From: JBBQWS01 sp038210415
Lineage (GTDB): Bacteria > Actinomycetota > Actinomycetes > Prado026
Assembly: GCA_038210415.1 (NCBI GenBank)
Contig: JBBQWS010000004.1
Coordinates: 1 to 64,000, forward strand
DNA length: 64,000 bases
Direction of reading: 5' to 3'
The notes beneath the pieces were generated by a model. It was not told where the DNA came from and made no database searches. It saw nothing but the letters and a program-made list of their open reading frames with translations. This document shows, one piece after another, positions 9,489-18,758 of this stretch; the first letter of the stretch is position 1, and the number at the start of each line of letters is the position of its first letter. A program made the translations under genes and the position numbers.

Positions 9489-10307
9489 TCAGTGGATGAC
9501 GCCCTTCGCGTCCGTTCGCGCCAGCACCTGACGCATCGCGGCGACGGCGCGATCGGCCTCATCCTCGGTCATGACGAGCGGCGGCGAGAGCACCAGGTTG
9601 GGCACGCAGTCGCGCACGATCACCCCGGTCTCGCGCCGAATCACGTCCGGGAGCATCGGATAAAGCATCGGTAGCGGGGTCCGGGCCTCCCGGTCCGCGA
9701 CGATTTCGACCGCGTGCATCATGTCGACGTGACGGACCTCGCTCACGATGTCGAGGTCGAGCAGCGTCGCGAGACCGGCATGCAAGTAGGCGCCCATCGT
9801 CTTCGCGGCGCCCAGCAAGCCCTCCTTCTCGATGACGTCGAGATTAGCCAGAGCGACGGTCGCCGCGGTCGGATGCCCGTTGTAGGTGTAGCCCATGGGG
9901 AAGCCGTGGTCTCGCCCGAGCACCTCCGCCACGACGTCCGAGACGAGGACGGCGCCGAGCAGGATGTGCCCGCTGGTGATGCCCTTGGCGGTCACGATGA
10001 TGTCGGGCTCGACGCCGACGTGCTGAGCGGCGAACCACTCGCCGACCCGGCCATCCGCCGCGACGACCTCGTCGAACACCAGCCGGATGCCGTGGCCGTC
10101 CAGCAGCGCCCGGACCCGCGGCCAGTAGTCGTCCGGCGGGACGAGCATGCCGCCGACACCCGTGATGGGCTCGCCCATCATCGCCGTCACCTTGTCGGGA
10201 CCGATCCGCAGGATCGTCGTCTCGAGCTCGGCGGTGAGAAAGTCGGTGGGGCCCTGACCACCGAACAGCTCACTGCGGTACGGCCAGCCGGGGCTGACGT
10301 GGGCCAC
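9489..10307 (-). pseudogene. Class III aminotransferase, N-terminal third missing
   Basis: 272 residues against about 430-460 for complete omega-transaminases. The visible part starts inside the large domain (MAHVSPGWPYRSELFGG) and keeps MMGEPITGVGGMLVPPDDYW, the PLP-ring Asp in FDEVV, and the Schiff-base lysine in VTAKGITSGHILLGAV. The usual 'TGFGRTG' is altered to AADGRVG. The N-terminal ~170 residues, which contain the cofactor phosphate-binding Gly-Ser/Ala-Asn region, are absent; upstream sequence passes straight into the tail of the LysR gene (stop at 10329). An internal or boundary deletion is the simplest explanation, so the product is probably inactive. Substrate cannot be inferred. 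Confidence 0.75.
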
Positions 10308-10328
10308 GTGGGGGCGTGTCGAACAGAT

Positions 10329-11206
10329 CTATGAGAGGCGCTGTTTCGGCTCAACCGATTCAGCGACGAGCCGTTTGCAGAGTTCCGCCACGGCCTGCGC
10401 GCGGTGCGTGGGTTGCACTGCCGCGGCACTCATCAGCACCACCCGCAGGTTCGAGTCCGCCGCGGGCAGCGGAACGTCGAGAGGCACGACGACGTACGGC
10501 AGGCCTTCCAGCGAGACCTCGCTCTGCGGGCGAAGGTTGAAGAGGGTGTGCGCCCGGCCGCGCGCGACCAGGGCCCGCGCCAGTTCGGCGCTGTGCGTGC
10601 GTTGGCGACGACTGGCGTCACCCCTGCCGCGTCGAATAGCCGGGCGAAGTAGTCACGACTGTGTGGCAGGTCGAGCAGGATCATGGGTTCGTCCGCCAGA
10701 GCCGTGAGCTTGACCCGGCGTCGGCGGGCGAGGCGGTGACCGAGCGGCAGCACCACGTGCGGCGCGACGGTGAACAGCACCTCGGTAGTGATGCTGGGGT
10801 CCAGGCCGAGGTCGTAGCCCAGCGCAAGCTCCAGCCGCCCGTCCTGGAGGCCCGTGACGAGGTGGTCAACCGACTCCTCGGTCGTGTCGAGCACCAGGTC
10901 GGGTAGCTCGAGCGCGACCGCCGTCAGCAGGTCGGGAAGGACGTAGGGCGCGAGGATCGCGAAGGAGCCGAGGGCAAGTCGTCCGGTCACCTCGCCGCGG
11001 AGCTGGGACGCGAGCGACTGCAGCTCGTCGGCCCGCCGCAGGAGCTGCCTCGCCTCTCCGAGCAACCGGGCGCCCGCCGCCGTCCGAGTGACCCCTCGCG
11101 CGTCCTGCCGCGGCACGAGCTGTACCGAGAGCAGGCGCTCGAGGTCCGCGAGGGCGGGCGACATCGCAGACTGCGACAGGTGCACCTGTGCGGCGGCCGG
11201 CCGCAT
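10329..11206 (-). pseudogene. LysR-family regulator, frameshifted
   Basis: The HTH region (VHLSQSAMSPALADLERLLSV) and the effector domain (LALGSFAILAPYVLPDLL, VLFTVAPHVVLPLGHRLA) read in one frame to about 10590. There the frame is lost; a one-base shift restores family-like sequence (AELARALVARGRAHTLFNLR ... AVAELCKRLVAE) to a TAG at 10329. The N-terminus is also short: the first ATG (11206) lies inside the wing-helix-turn-helix, and I see no start further upstream although the frame stays open. It sits directly upstream of the truncated aminotransferase, suggesting a former regulator-target pair that decayed together. A sequencing indel could explain the shift, but not the missing ends. Confidence 0.7.
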
Positions 11207-11296
11207 CGCCCTGATCGAAGCCCTGCGGCTACCGAATCGGTTGAACCGACCTTCGTCGAGGACGTTCGACCCTTCGTCGGACGACGGGTCGGCAGC

Positions 11297-11302
11297 TACC
11301 GT
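11297..11302 (+). promoter_or_regulatory. -10 box of a leaderless transcript
   Basis: TACCGT fits the actinobacterial TAnnnT -10 box and ends 7 nt before the ATG at 11310, the geometry of a leaderless mRNA. No -35 box is obvious. Confidence 0.45.
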
Positions 11303-11309
11303 CCCGGGT

Positions 11310-11699
11310 ATGACCGGTTCCGCTCCATCATCGATGAGTCTCAGGCGGCAGGCGGCGACGACGGCGTTCCAGGGCCTCGGCCCGTCACCGAGCGAGCGCG
11401 CGCTGCTGAGGGTCCACTGCGCAGCGTCGCACCACGTGGCTGGGGTCTACCGGACGCCCGGCGGAGCGGTCTACGCCAGTGTCCCGTGGCGGCACGGCCA
11501 CGGGGACCGCGACCGGCACGACGCAGCTCACCACGGGGGACACCGCGACGAGCCGTGGATCGACTGGCTGGACGCCGGCGACGGAGTCACCCTCGACGAC
11601 CCGCTGCCGGCGGGCTGTGAGTGCGGTGCGCGTTCGCTCTCGCGGGCCCGGCTTCTCGACGCCATTGCGGCCGGAGACCATCGCATGGTCATCGACTGA
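11310..11699 (+). CDS. Conserved-looking hypothetical protein with CEC motif
   Basis: 129 residues. I do not recognise the family. The start is chosen at 11310 because a TACCGT -10 box lies 7 nt upstream; an in-frame ATG at 11334 is the alternative. The middle carries a His/Asp-rich run (RHGHGDRDRHDAAHHGGHRD), followed by EPWIDWLDAGDGVTLDDPLPAGCECGARSLSRARLLDAI. The CxC plus many histidines could bind a metal, but this is only compositional. Codon use (GC in third positions) agrees with a real gene. It stands alone between the decayed LysR locus and a convergent GGDEF/EAL gene. Confidence 0.5.
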   Translation: MTGSAPSSMSLRRQAATTAFQGLGPSPSERALLRVHCAASHHVAGVYRTPGGAVYASVPWRHGHGDRDRHDAAHHGGHRDEPWIDWLDAGDGVTLDDPLPAGCECGARSLSRARLLDAIAAGDHRMVID

Positions 11700-11726
11700 C
11701 CGAGGTCGTCACCCGGCCCGACCTGG

Positions 11727-14144
11727 TCACCGGGTGCTGAATCCCTGCCAGGAGAACGGTCGGCCGAGGTTCAGTTGGACGCCCGTGCGCCGAGGGGAGT
11801 CGATCCGTCGTTCGGTCCGCGGCGGGATCTCGTAGTGCGCCTGTACGTCCGCGAGCGGCCCGGGCCGTGCGAAGTAGTAGCCCTGTGCGCTGTCGCAGTC
11901 GAGTGCGATCAGCCGCTCGAGCTGCTCGGCGGTCTCGACCCCCTCGGCCACCACCTTCAGCCCGTGGGCCCGCGCCAGCGCGAGGACAGCTACGACGATG
12001 CCCTGGTCGGAGGTCTGGGAGCCGAGACCGTCGATGAACGACTTGTCGATCTTCAGCGCCTGCACGGGTAGGTGCTTGAGCTGGCCGAGGCTGGAGTAGC
12101 CGGTGCCGAAGTCGTCGAGTGCGAGCTGGACGCCCAGGTCGCGCAGCTCCTCAAGGATCGACCGACCCGCCGGCAGGTCTGCCATCAACGAGCCCTCGGT
12201 GACCTCGAGCCCGAGCCTCGACGCGGGCATCCGGGCCGTCTCCAGCACCTGGGCCACCAGCGACGGAAGGGCGGTGTCGAGCTGACTCGGCGCCAGGTTC
12301 ACCCAGAGCACCACCTCGCACCAGGTCGGGTCGATCGCCCTGCGGGCTGCGTGCGCGGTGACAGCCTCGGCCAGCACCCAGGCGCCCAGCGGGACGATCA
12401 GGCCCGAGTCTTCGGCCACCGCGATGAAGTCGGCCGGCGGGATGTTCCCCAGGAGAGGGTGCGTCCACCGGATCAGGGCCTCCACCCCGACGACGTCGCC
12501 GGACGCGAGGTCGACCTTGGGTTGGAAGGCGAGGGAGAACTCATCCAGCCGCATGCCTTCGCGCAGCAGCTCCTCCATCTCGAGCCGGTGGACGGCGGCT
12601 CGGTGCAGCGCCGTGTCGAAGACGGCCAGCCGGTCGCGGCCCAGGTCCTTCGCGCGGTAGACCGCCGCATCGGCGTTGCGTAGCAGCGCAAGTGCGCTCT
12701 GCCCTGACTCCGTCGCAAAGGCGATCCCGACGCTGAGGGACAGCGCGACCTGGCGTCGCTCGAGAGTCACCGGACGTCGACTCGACTCGACCAGCCGCTG
12801 CCCCAGTGCCATGATCCTGGCCTCGCCGGCCGCCCCGGCAGCCAGCACGACGAACTCGTCACCGCCGAACCGGAATACGGGATACCCCGGCCCTGCTGCT
12901 TCCCGCAACCGGCCCGCGAACGCCACCAGGAACTCGTCGCCAACCGCGTGGCCGAGGCTGTCGTTCAGCACCTTGAACCGGTCGAGGTCGACGAACAGCA
13001 GAGCCACCGGACACTCTGCGCTCGCCAGCGCCAGCGCCGAGTCGCACGCGGACAGCAGAGCAGTGCGGTTCGGCAGCCCGGTGAGGGCGTCGGTCCGTGC
13101 CGCCAGCCGGATCTGCTCCTGCTCCCGGGTGCGCGTGATGGCCAGGCCGGCCAGGTCGCTCCACTGCTTGGCGAGGGGCCAGCTCTCGGCCCGCGGCGAT
13201 CGTGTTCGGCGCAGGTAGAGGGCGAACGTCCCGAGGACCTCGCCGGTCGCGGCCAGGATCGGGGTCGACCAGCACGCTCGAAGGCCCGCCTCGCTGGCGA
13301 GCGTCCGGTAGCCGGCCCAACGGGGATCCTTGGCGATGTCGTTGGCCACAGCACTCCGCCCGGTGAACGCCGCTTCTCCGCAGCAGCCCACCCCGAGGCC
13401 GATCTTGATGCCGTCGAGGGCCGCCCGATAGGTCGGCGGCAAGCTGGGTCCGGCGCCGTCGCGCAGCCGCCCGTCCTCGAGCAGCAGGATCGAGCAGATG
13501 ACCTCGGGTTCCCGGCGCTCCATGGCCAGCGCGACGGTGGTCAGCACCTCGGTCAGCGGCGCACCGGTGGCGATCAGGGCTAGAACGTCGCTGGTCGAGG
13601 CCAAAAGGTTGCGCTCCAGCTCGAGCTCGATCGTCCGGGCGCGCAGCTCCATGGTGTCGACGACCCGCCGCGCCAGGGTCTCGAGGCTCCGCCGGGCGGC
13701 TGCGTCGAACTCGCGGGGTTCGGTGTCGAGGACTGACACGGCGCCGAGCACCTGGCCGCCGGGCACGGTCAGGGGCGCTCCCGCGTAGAAGCGGATGCCC
13801 GGCGGTCCGATCACCAGAGGACTGTTCGCGAACCGAGGGTCGAGCGCGGTGTCGGTCACGACCAAGGTTGACGCCGAGGCGACGACGTGGGTGCCGAACG
13901 CCCCGGCGCGAGGCAGTGACGCCACGTCGATGCCATACCGCCCGCCGAACCAGAGGGTGCTCTGGTCCAGCAGGCTCACTGCGGCCATCCGGGCGCCGAA
14001 GACGGACGCGGCGATCGCGGCGTAGTCGTCGAAGGCCGGCACGGTTGCCTCCCCGCGCAAGCGGTACCCGTAGAGCGTGGCCGGTCGTTCCTGCTCGGCA
14101 TCGAGGGGCGGCTCGTGGCCCAGCGACATCCCGCCCCCAGACAC
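11727..14144 (-). CDS. GAF-GAF-GGDEF-EAL cyclic-di-GMP enzyme
   Basis: 805 residues. Two GAF sensory domains (about 25-165, with WFGGRYGIDVASLPR, and about 185-330, with GLGVGCCGEAAFTGRSAVANDIAKDPRW) precede a GGDEF domain with an intact RFGGDEF at about residues 425-431. An EAL domain with EALIRWTHP at about 555, DDFGTGYSSL and AEGVETAEQ follows. Both catalytic signatures are complete, so it may make and break cyclic-di-GMP, one activity being set by the GAF ligand. No transmembrane segment, hence cytoplasmic. The CC in the second GAF domain could be redox- or haem-sensitive, but that is speculation. Single gene; motility or adhesion control is the usual output. Confidence 0.92.
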   Translation of the reverse strand: MSGGGMSLGHEPPLDAEQERPATLYGYRLRGEATVPAFDDYAAIAASVFGARMAAVSLLDQSTLWFGGRYGIDVASLPRAGAFGTHVVASASTLVVTDTALDPRFANSPLVIGPPGIRFYAGAPLTVPGGQVLGAVSVLDTEPREFDAAARRSLETLARRVVDTMELRARTIELELERNLLASTSDVLALIATGAPLTEVLTTVALAMERREPEVICSILLLEDGRLRDGAGPSLPPTYRAALDGIKIGLGVGCCGEAAFTGRSAVANDIAKDPRWAGYRTLASEAGLRACWSTPILAATGEVLGTFALYLRRTRSPRAESWPLAKQWSDLAGLAITRTREQEQIRLAARTDALTGLPNRTALLSACDSALALASAECPVALLFVDLDRFKVLNDSLGHAVGDEFLVAFAGRLREAAGPGYPVFRFGGDEFVVLAAGAAGEARIMALGQRLVESSRRPVTLERRQVALSLSVGIAFATESGQSALALLRNADAAVYRAKDLGRDRLAVFDTALHRAAVHRLEMEELLREGMRLDEFSLAFQPKVDLASGDVVGVEALIRWTHPLLGNIPPADFIAVAEDSGLIVPLGAWVLAEAVTAHAARRAIDPTWCEVVLWVNLAPSQLDTALPSLVAQVLETARMPASRLGLEVTEGSLMADLPAGRSILEELRDLGVQLALDDFGTGYSSLGQLKHLPVQALKIDKSFIDGLGSQTSDQGIVVAVLALARAHGLKVVAEGVETAEQLERLIALDCDSAQGYYFARPGPLADVQAHYEIPPRTERRIDSPRRTGVQLNLGRPFSWQGFSTR

Positions 14145-14257
14145 GCGTCGAGGCCGCCCGTCCGGTCTGGACGAAGCCTGGCTCGGTCCTCATCGGCCGT
14201 GAGCCACCCCACGTGATGCATTTCCGACCGAACTTCGGGCGGCCCGGGGTGTTCTGC

Positions 14258-15313
14258 TCAGCCGCCAGAGGTGAGGGCTGCCGTCATCTGGGCCAGGCGC
14301 TCGCGGGGGCCGACGAGCACGAGGTACTCGGTGTTCCGGGTGTGACTCACGCTGCCGACCTTGTGGCCGCCAGGGGAGTGGATGCCGATGACTGCGCCGA
14401 CGTGCCGGCGCGAGTCGAACGCGAGCACCTCCACCGGCTCCCGCCGCGCTGCGCACATCGCGACCAGGTCGTCCAGAGGGACGTAGCCCTCGTCGGAGAA
14501 GCTGACCACCACGACCCCCGCACGCACTGAGCCGATCGTCGACGCCAAGGCGGCGGGCATCTCGCGCTTGCGGTTGAAGACGCTCTTCGTGATCGCCGCC
14601 TGGCTGTCCTGACGCTTGCAGGCCACCCCGTAGTGGGGGGGCGCGTCCCAGCGGACGAGCGTCTCCCAGACGTGGTAGTTCGTGAAGTACCGGTGCTGGT
14701 TGTACGGCGGGTCGAGATACGCGAGGTCGACCGGGGGCAGGGCGCCGGCCAGCTCGAAGGCATCGCCCCGGATGGCGGTCCCCGTCCCCGGGGTGAGCTC
14801 AGGGATCCGCAGCACCAGGGGTCTGAGCGCCCGCGGCGCCCATTGCTTGAGGTACGCCATCTGCAGACCCACGGTGGAGTCGACGGCGTCAGCCGCCTCC
14901 AGCAGGCTGGTCAGCAGGATCGGTCTCAGTGGATGGTCGGCGTAGTAGGTGTCGATGCCCTCGCGTACTGAGTCGATGCGGGGCCCGTTGTCGGGGTGGA
15001 AGTACCGGCTCTGCTCGCAGAAGGTCTCGGTGACGTATCCGCGTCGCGGTGGCAGAGCCGCGAGCCGCGCCAGGGCCTCGCGAACCTCCTCGAGGTCGAC
15101 CTGCTGCGAGTCGGCGACGACGTAGCACTGGGCGAGCACCTGGCTGTAGGACGCCGTGTCCACCGCGGTCACGGCCCCGCCACGCCGGCAGAACTCCTGC
15201 GCCACACGGGTGGTCCCGGTGAACAGGTCGAGGGCGGTCCGGGCGCCGCTCGCGGCGAAGAGCGCCCCCAGCTGCGGGACCAGCCGGCGCTTGCTGCCGA
15301 GGTACTTGATCAC
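14258..15313 (-). CDS. D12-class DNA adenine N6-methyltransferase
   Basis: 351 residues, GTG start overlapping the upstream S4 gene's stop by 4 nt. The N-terminal MIKYLGSKRRL is the D12-class motif X, followed by motif I DLFTGTTRVAQEF (about 30-42) and the catalytic motif IV DPPYNQHRYF near residue 200. These enzymes transfer methyl from S-adenosylmethionine to adenine in DNA. No restriction endonuclease gene is adjacent, so it looks like an orphan methyltransferase rather than half of a restriction system. Target sequence unknown. Confidence 0.88.
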   Translation of the reverse strand: MIKYLGSKRRLVPQLGALFAASGARTALDLFTGTTRVAQEFCRRGGAVTAVDTASYSQVLAQCYVVADSQQVDLEEVREALARLAALPPRRGYVTETFCEQSRYFHPDNGPRIDSVREGIDTYYADHPLRPILLTSLLEAADAVDSTVGLQMAYLKQWAPRALRPLVLRIPELTPGTGTAIRGDAFELAGALPPVDLAYLDPPYNQHRYFTNYHVWETLVRWDAPPHYGVACKRQDSQAAITKSVFNRKREMPAALASTIGSVRAGVVVVSFSDEGYVPLDDLVAMCAARREPVEVLAFDSRRHVGAVIGIHSPGGHKVGSVSHTRNTEYLVLVGPRERLAQMTAALTSGG

Positions 15314-15528
15314 CTGAGGCGTACGACCTCAGCGCCGCACGTCACGACGTCGCCCGGCTTCAGCTGGGCGCCGCGACGCGTCTCGGCGGTGCCGTTCACC
15401 AAGACCGTGCCCGACTCGAGCAGCTCCTTGACCGCGCCACCCGAAGGTGCCAGCCCGGCCCACTTGAGCAGCTGGCCCAGCCGGATGCCCTTGGGGCCGA
15501 TCTCGATCTCCGTCGTCGGATTCGTCAC
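15310..15528 (-). CDS. Small S4-domain RNA-binding protein
   Basis: 72 residues from the GTG at 15528. The whole protein is one S4 domain: IRLGQLLKWAGLAPSGGAVKELLESGTVLVNGTAETRRGAQLKPGDVV, ending AEVVRLR. This matches the YbcJ/RqcP-like class of free-standing S4 proteins that bind structured RNA such as rRNA or tRNA. Longer upstream readings give low-quality sequence, so GTG 15528 is preferred. Its TGA overlaps the GTG of the adenine methyltransferase (GTGA), so the two are co-translated. Exact RNA target unknown. Confidence 0.8.
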   Translation of the reverse strand: MTNPTTEIEIGPKGIRLGQLLKWAGLAPSGGAVKELLESGTVLVNGTAETRRGAQLKPGDVVTCGAEVVRLR

Positions 15529-15596
15529 GGGATGAAGTGTCTCGCACCGGGGGCCGGTTCCTGCGCCGGCCGCCCCGGGGCACGCGGCGGGCCGGG

Positions 15597-15602
15597 TAGG
15601 GT
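15597..15602 (+). promoter_or_regulatory. -10 box for the phosphatidyltransferase operon
   Basis: TAGGGT, an actinobacterial TAnnnT box, lies 55 nt upstream of the GTG at 15658, leaving a leader that contains the GGGAGG ribosome site. It would start the operon that runs toward gcvH. No clear -35. Confidence 0.45.
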
Positions 15603-15657
15603 CGGGTACAGGCGGAGCACAACCGCCGGACGGGCGGGCTCGAAACCGGGAGGCGCC

Positions 15658-16260
15658 GTGGGCGTGCAGGACACCCAGGTCCAGACCGAGCGCGTCCTGA
15701 CGCTGCCGAACCTCCTGTCGTTCGCCCGGCTGCTCGGCGTCCCGGTGTTCCTGTGGCTGATCCTCGGACCCCAGGCGGACGGGCTGGCCGTCGTGCTGCT
15801 CATGGTCAGTGGCTTCACCGACTACCTCGACGGTTGGATCGCCAGGCGCTACCACCAGATCTCGCGGCTCGGGCAGCTGCTGGACCCGCTCGCCGACCGC
15901 CTCTACATCTTTGCGACGTTGCTGGGCCTTGGCCTGCGCGACATCGTCCCGTGGTGGCTGGTCGGGCTGCTGGTCGGGCGCGACGTCCTGCTGGCGCTCA
16001 CTCTGCCGGTCCTACGTCGCTACGGCATGGGCCCGCTGTCCGTGCACTACCTGGGCAAGGCGGCCACGTTCAACCTGCTCTACTCGTTCCCGCTGCTGCT
16101 GCTCGGCAGCGGCACCGGTACACCGGCCCTGGTCGCGCGCGTCATGGGCTGGGCGTTCGCGATCTGGGGTACCGCGTTGTACTGGTGGGCGGGTGCGCTC
16201 TACCTCGGCCAGGTGCGAGACGTGGTCCGACGCGCTGCCGTCCGGGGGGCACCCCGATGA
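15658..16260 (+). CDS. CDP-alcohol phosphatidyltransferase (PgsA-like)
   Basis: 200 residues from the GTG at 15658 (GGGAGG 4 nt before). The family signature D(x)2DG(x)2AR(x)8G(x)3D(x)3D is complete: DYLDGWIARRYHQISRLGQLLDPLADR, about residues 55-81, so it should be active. Five to six hydrophobic segments place it in the plasma membrane. Enzymes of this family join a CDP-diacylglycerol head with an alcohol such as glycerol-3-phosphate or inositol phosphate. In actinobacteria this family member often precedes the mannose-1-phosphate guanylyltransferase-like fusion, as here (4-nt ATGA overlap). Which phospholipid it makes cannot be told from sequence. Confidence 0.88.
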   Translation: MGVQDTQVQTERVLTLPNLLSFARLLGVPVFLWLILGPQADGLAVVLLMVSGFTDYLDGWIARRYHQISRLGQLLDPLADRLYIFATLLGLGLRDIVPWWLVGLLVGRDVLLALTLPVLRRYGMGPLSVHYLGKAATFNLLYSFPLLLLGSGTGTPALVARVMGWAFAIWGTALYWWAGALYLGQVRDVVRRAAVRGAPR

Positions 16261-18755
16261 AGGCCGTGGTGATGGCGGGGGGCGAGGGCACGCGGTTGCG
16301 CCCGATGACGGCTGGCCTGCCCAAGCCGCTCCTGCCGGTCGTCGACCGACCGATCATGGAGCACGTCCTGCGGCTGCTCCGTCGGCACGGGATGACCGAC
16401 GTCGTGGTGACCGTGCAGTTCCTCGCGTCGTTGGTGCGCAACTACTTCGGCGACGGTGACGAGCTGGGGATGTCGCTCCAGTACGCGACGGAGGAGGAAC
16501 CGCTCGGCACCGCCGGAAGCGTGAAGAACGCGGAGGAGGCGCTCCGCGACGACGCGTTCCTGGTCATCAGCGGCGACTCCCTCACCGACATCGACCTGAC
16601 CAAGCTGGTCGAGTTCCACCGCGCGCACAAGGCGCTCGTGACGGTCTGCCTGACCCGGGTCGAGAACCCGCTCGAGTTCGGCATCACGATCCTCGACGAC
16701 GACGATCGGGTCGTGCGCTTCCTGGAGAAGCCGACCTGGGGCCAGGTCTTCAGCGACACCGTGAACACCGGCATCTACGTCATGGAGCCGGAGATCTTCG
16801 AGTACGTCGATGCCGGCGTCCCCGTCGACTGGTCCGGCGACGTCTTCCCCCAGCTGCTCGAGGACGGTCAGCCGATCTACGGCTACGTCGCCGACGGCTA
16901 CTGGGAGGACGTCGGCACCCTCGACAGCTACCACCAGGTGCACGCCGACGTGCTCGAGCGCCGGGTGGAGGTCGAGCTCGACGCGTTCGAGATCGCGCCG
17001 GGCGTCTGGATGGGGGCCGGTGCCGACATCGATCCCGATGCCCGGCTGATCGGCCCCCTGTACGTCGGCCCCTACTCCAAGGTCGAGGCCGACGCCGAGC
17101 TGCGCGAGTACACCGTGCTGGGCAGCAACGTCGTGGTGCGCAGGGGCGCCATCTGCCAGCGCTCGATCGTGCACGACAACGTGTTCATCGGCACCCAGGC
17201 GCACCTGCGTGGCTGCGTGGTCGGCAAGAACACCGACGTGATGCGGGCCGCCCGGATCGAGGAAGGCGCTGTCATCGGCGACGAGTGTGTCGTCGAGGAG
17301 GAGGCGATCATCACCGCGGGGGTCAAGGTCTACCCCTTCAAGACGATCGAGGCGGGCACCGTCGTGACGTCGTCGGTCATCTGGGAGTCGCGCGGCCAGC
17401 GCAGCCTCTTCGGGCCAAGGGGGGTCTCCGGCATCGTCAACGTGGAGATCACCCCCGAGCTCGTCGTTCGGCTGACGAGCGCGTTCGCGACGACCCTGAG
17501 CAAGGGCGCCGACGTCGTCACCTCCCGTGACCACTCGCGGGCCGCCCGGGCGTTCAAGCGGGCCGCCATCAGCGCGTTGACGTCCAGTGGCATGAACGTG
17601 CGAGACCTCGAGGTCGCGGCGCCGCAGGTCACCCGCTTGGAGACCCGCCGCGACGGGGGAGCGGGCGGCATGATGCTGCGTACGGTCCGCGGTGTACCGG
17701 ACTGCGTCGAGATCGTCTTTCTTGACGAGCGAGGCGCGGACCTCACACCCCAGGCGATCCGTCGGGTGGAGCGGATCATGCAGCGGCAGGAGTTCCGGCG
17801 GGCCTTCCCTGGCGAGATCGGTGACCTGTCGTTCCCGCCGAGGGCGGTCGAGAGTTATGTGCAGGACCTGCATCGGGCCGTCGACACCACCGGGCTCGCG
17901 GAGTCCGGCCTGAAGGTCGTCGTCGACACCGCGGGGGGAGTCGCCTCGATCGTGCTGCCCACCTTGCTGGCCCGGCTCCCTGTCGACGTCCTCACCGTCA
18001 ACAATCGGCTCGACGACGATCAGCCGACCGAGACGCCCGCCAGCCGCAGCCGCGCCCTTGAGCAGCTCGGCGAGCTGGTGGCGTCCTCCCGCGCGGCGTT
18101 CGGCGTCCGCTTCGACCCCATCGGCGAAAGGCTCTCGCTCGTCGACGACTCCGGACGACCGGTCGACGACGACCGGGCGCTCCTGGTGTTCCTCGACCTG
18201 GTGGCCGCTGAGCGGGGAGGTGGCACCGTCGCGCTGCCCGTGACCACGACCCGGGTGGCCGAGCAGGTGTGCCAGTTCCACGGGGTCGAGGTGCTCTGGA
18301 CCTCGACGTCCGCGGGCGACCTCGCGTCCGCAGCGACCGCACCGGGCCTGATCCTGGGCGGCGACGGCAGGGGAGGCCTCGTCGTCCCTGAGGTGAGCCC
18401 GACGATCGATGGGTTCGCCGGCTTCGTCCGCCTGCTCGGGCTCGTGGCGCGTACCCAGCTGCGACTGAGCCAGATCGACTCCCGGATCCCGCGGGCCCAC
18501 GTCCTGCGTCGCGAGGTCCCGACGCCCTGGGCGCACAAGGGCCAGGTGATGCGCGCGGTGTCGGAGGCGGCAGGCGACCGCGTCGTCGCGACCGTCGAGG
18601 GCGTCCGGGTCGTCGACGAGGACGGCCGTTGGGTGCTGGCCCTGCCGGACCCGGCGGAGGCGGTGACCCTGCTGTGGGCCGAGGCCCCCACGGTCGCCGG
18701 AGCCGTCGAGCTTCTCGACGAGTGGACTCGAGTGGTCGACAAGGCAGGGCGGTAG
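16257..18755 (+). CDS. Sugar nucleotidyltransferase fused to phosphomutase-like domain
   Basis: 832 residues. Residues 1-230 are an NTP-transferase: MKAVVMAGGEGTRLRPMT, PKPLLPV, SGDSLTDID (metal Asp) and EKPTWGQVFSDTVNTGIYV. Residues about 250-370 are a left-handed beta-helix (hexapeptide repeats such as VGPYSKVEADAEL). From about 380 on comes an alpha-D-phosphohexomutase-like region (VVTSRDHSRAARAFKRAAISALTSSGMNV, then SGLKVVVDTAGGVASIVLPTLL). The catalytic TASHNP phosphoserine loop is replaced by MLRTVRGVPDC, so the mutase part is probably inactive. Commonly annotated as mannose-1-phosphate guanylyltransferase; the nucleotide and sugar are not proven. Supplies activated sugar for glycans, matching the mannosyltransferase at 46 kb. 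Confidence 0.87.
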   Translation: MKAVVMAGGEGTRLRPMTAGLPKPLLPVVDRPIMEHVLRLLRRHGMTDVVVTVQFLASLVRNYFGDGDELGMSLQYATEEEPLGTAGSVKNAEEALRDDAFLVISGDSLTDIDLTKLVEFHRAHKALVTVCLTRVENPLEFGITILDDDDRVVRFLEKPTWGQVFSDTVNTGIYVMEPEIFEYVDAGVPVDWSGDVFPQLLEDGQPIYGYVADGYWEDVGTLDSYHQVHADVLERRVEVELDAFEIAPGVWMGAGADIDPDARLIGPLYVGPYSKVEADAELREYTVLGSNVVVRRGAICQRSIVHDNVFIGTQAHLRGCVVGKNTDVMRAARIEEGAVIGDECVVEEEAIITAGVKVYPFKTIEAGTVVTSSVIWESRGQRSLFGPRGVSGIVNVEITPELVVRLTSAFATTLSKGADVVTSRDHSRAARAFKRAAISALTSSGMNVRDLEVAAPQVTRLETRRDGGAGGMMLRTVRGVPDCVEIVFLDERGADLTPQAIRRVERIMQRQEFRRAFPGEIGDLSFPPRAVESYVQDLHRAVDTTGLAESGLKVVVDTAGGVASIVLPTLLARLPVDVLTVNNRLDDDQPTETPASRSRALEQLGELVASSRAAFGVRFDPIGERLSLVDDSGRPVDDDRALLVFLDLVAAERGGGTVALPVTTTRVAEQVCQFHGVEVLWTSTSAGDLASAATAPGLILGGDGRGGLVVPEVSPTIDGFAGFVRLLGLVARTQLRLSQIDSRIPRAHVLRREVPTPWAHKGQVMRAVSEAAGDRVVATVEGVRVVDEDGRWVLALPDPAEAVTLLWAEAPTVAGAVELLDEWTRVVDKAGR

Positions 18756-18758
18756 CTG

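Noticed and set aside
14190..14197. Leftward GCCGATGA before the GGDEF/EAL gene as a sigma28 promoter
   Set aside because: One mismatch in the -10 and no acceptable -35 at the right distance; weaker than the chemoreceptor site.
14258..15313. D12 methyltransferase as part of a restriction-modification system
   Set aside because: No endonuclease gene next to it; neighbours are an S4 protein and a GGDEF/EAL protein.
16200..18536. A 778-residue leftward frame opposite the nucleotidyltransferase fusion
   Set aside because: His/Arg/Asp-rich shadow; the rightward frame has intact transferase motifs.
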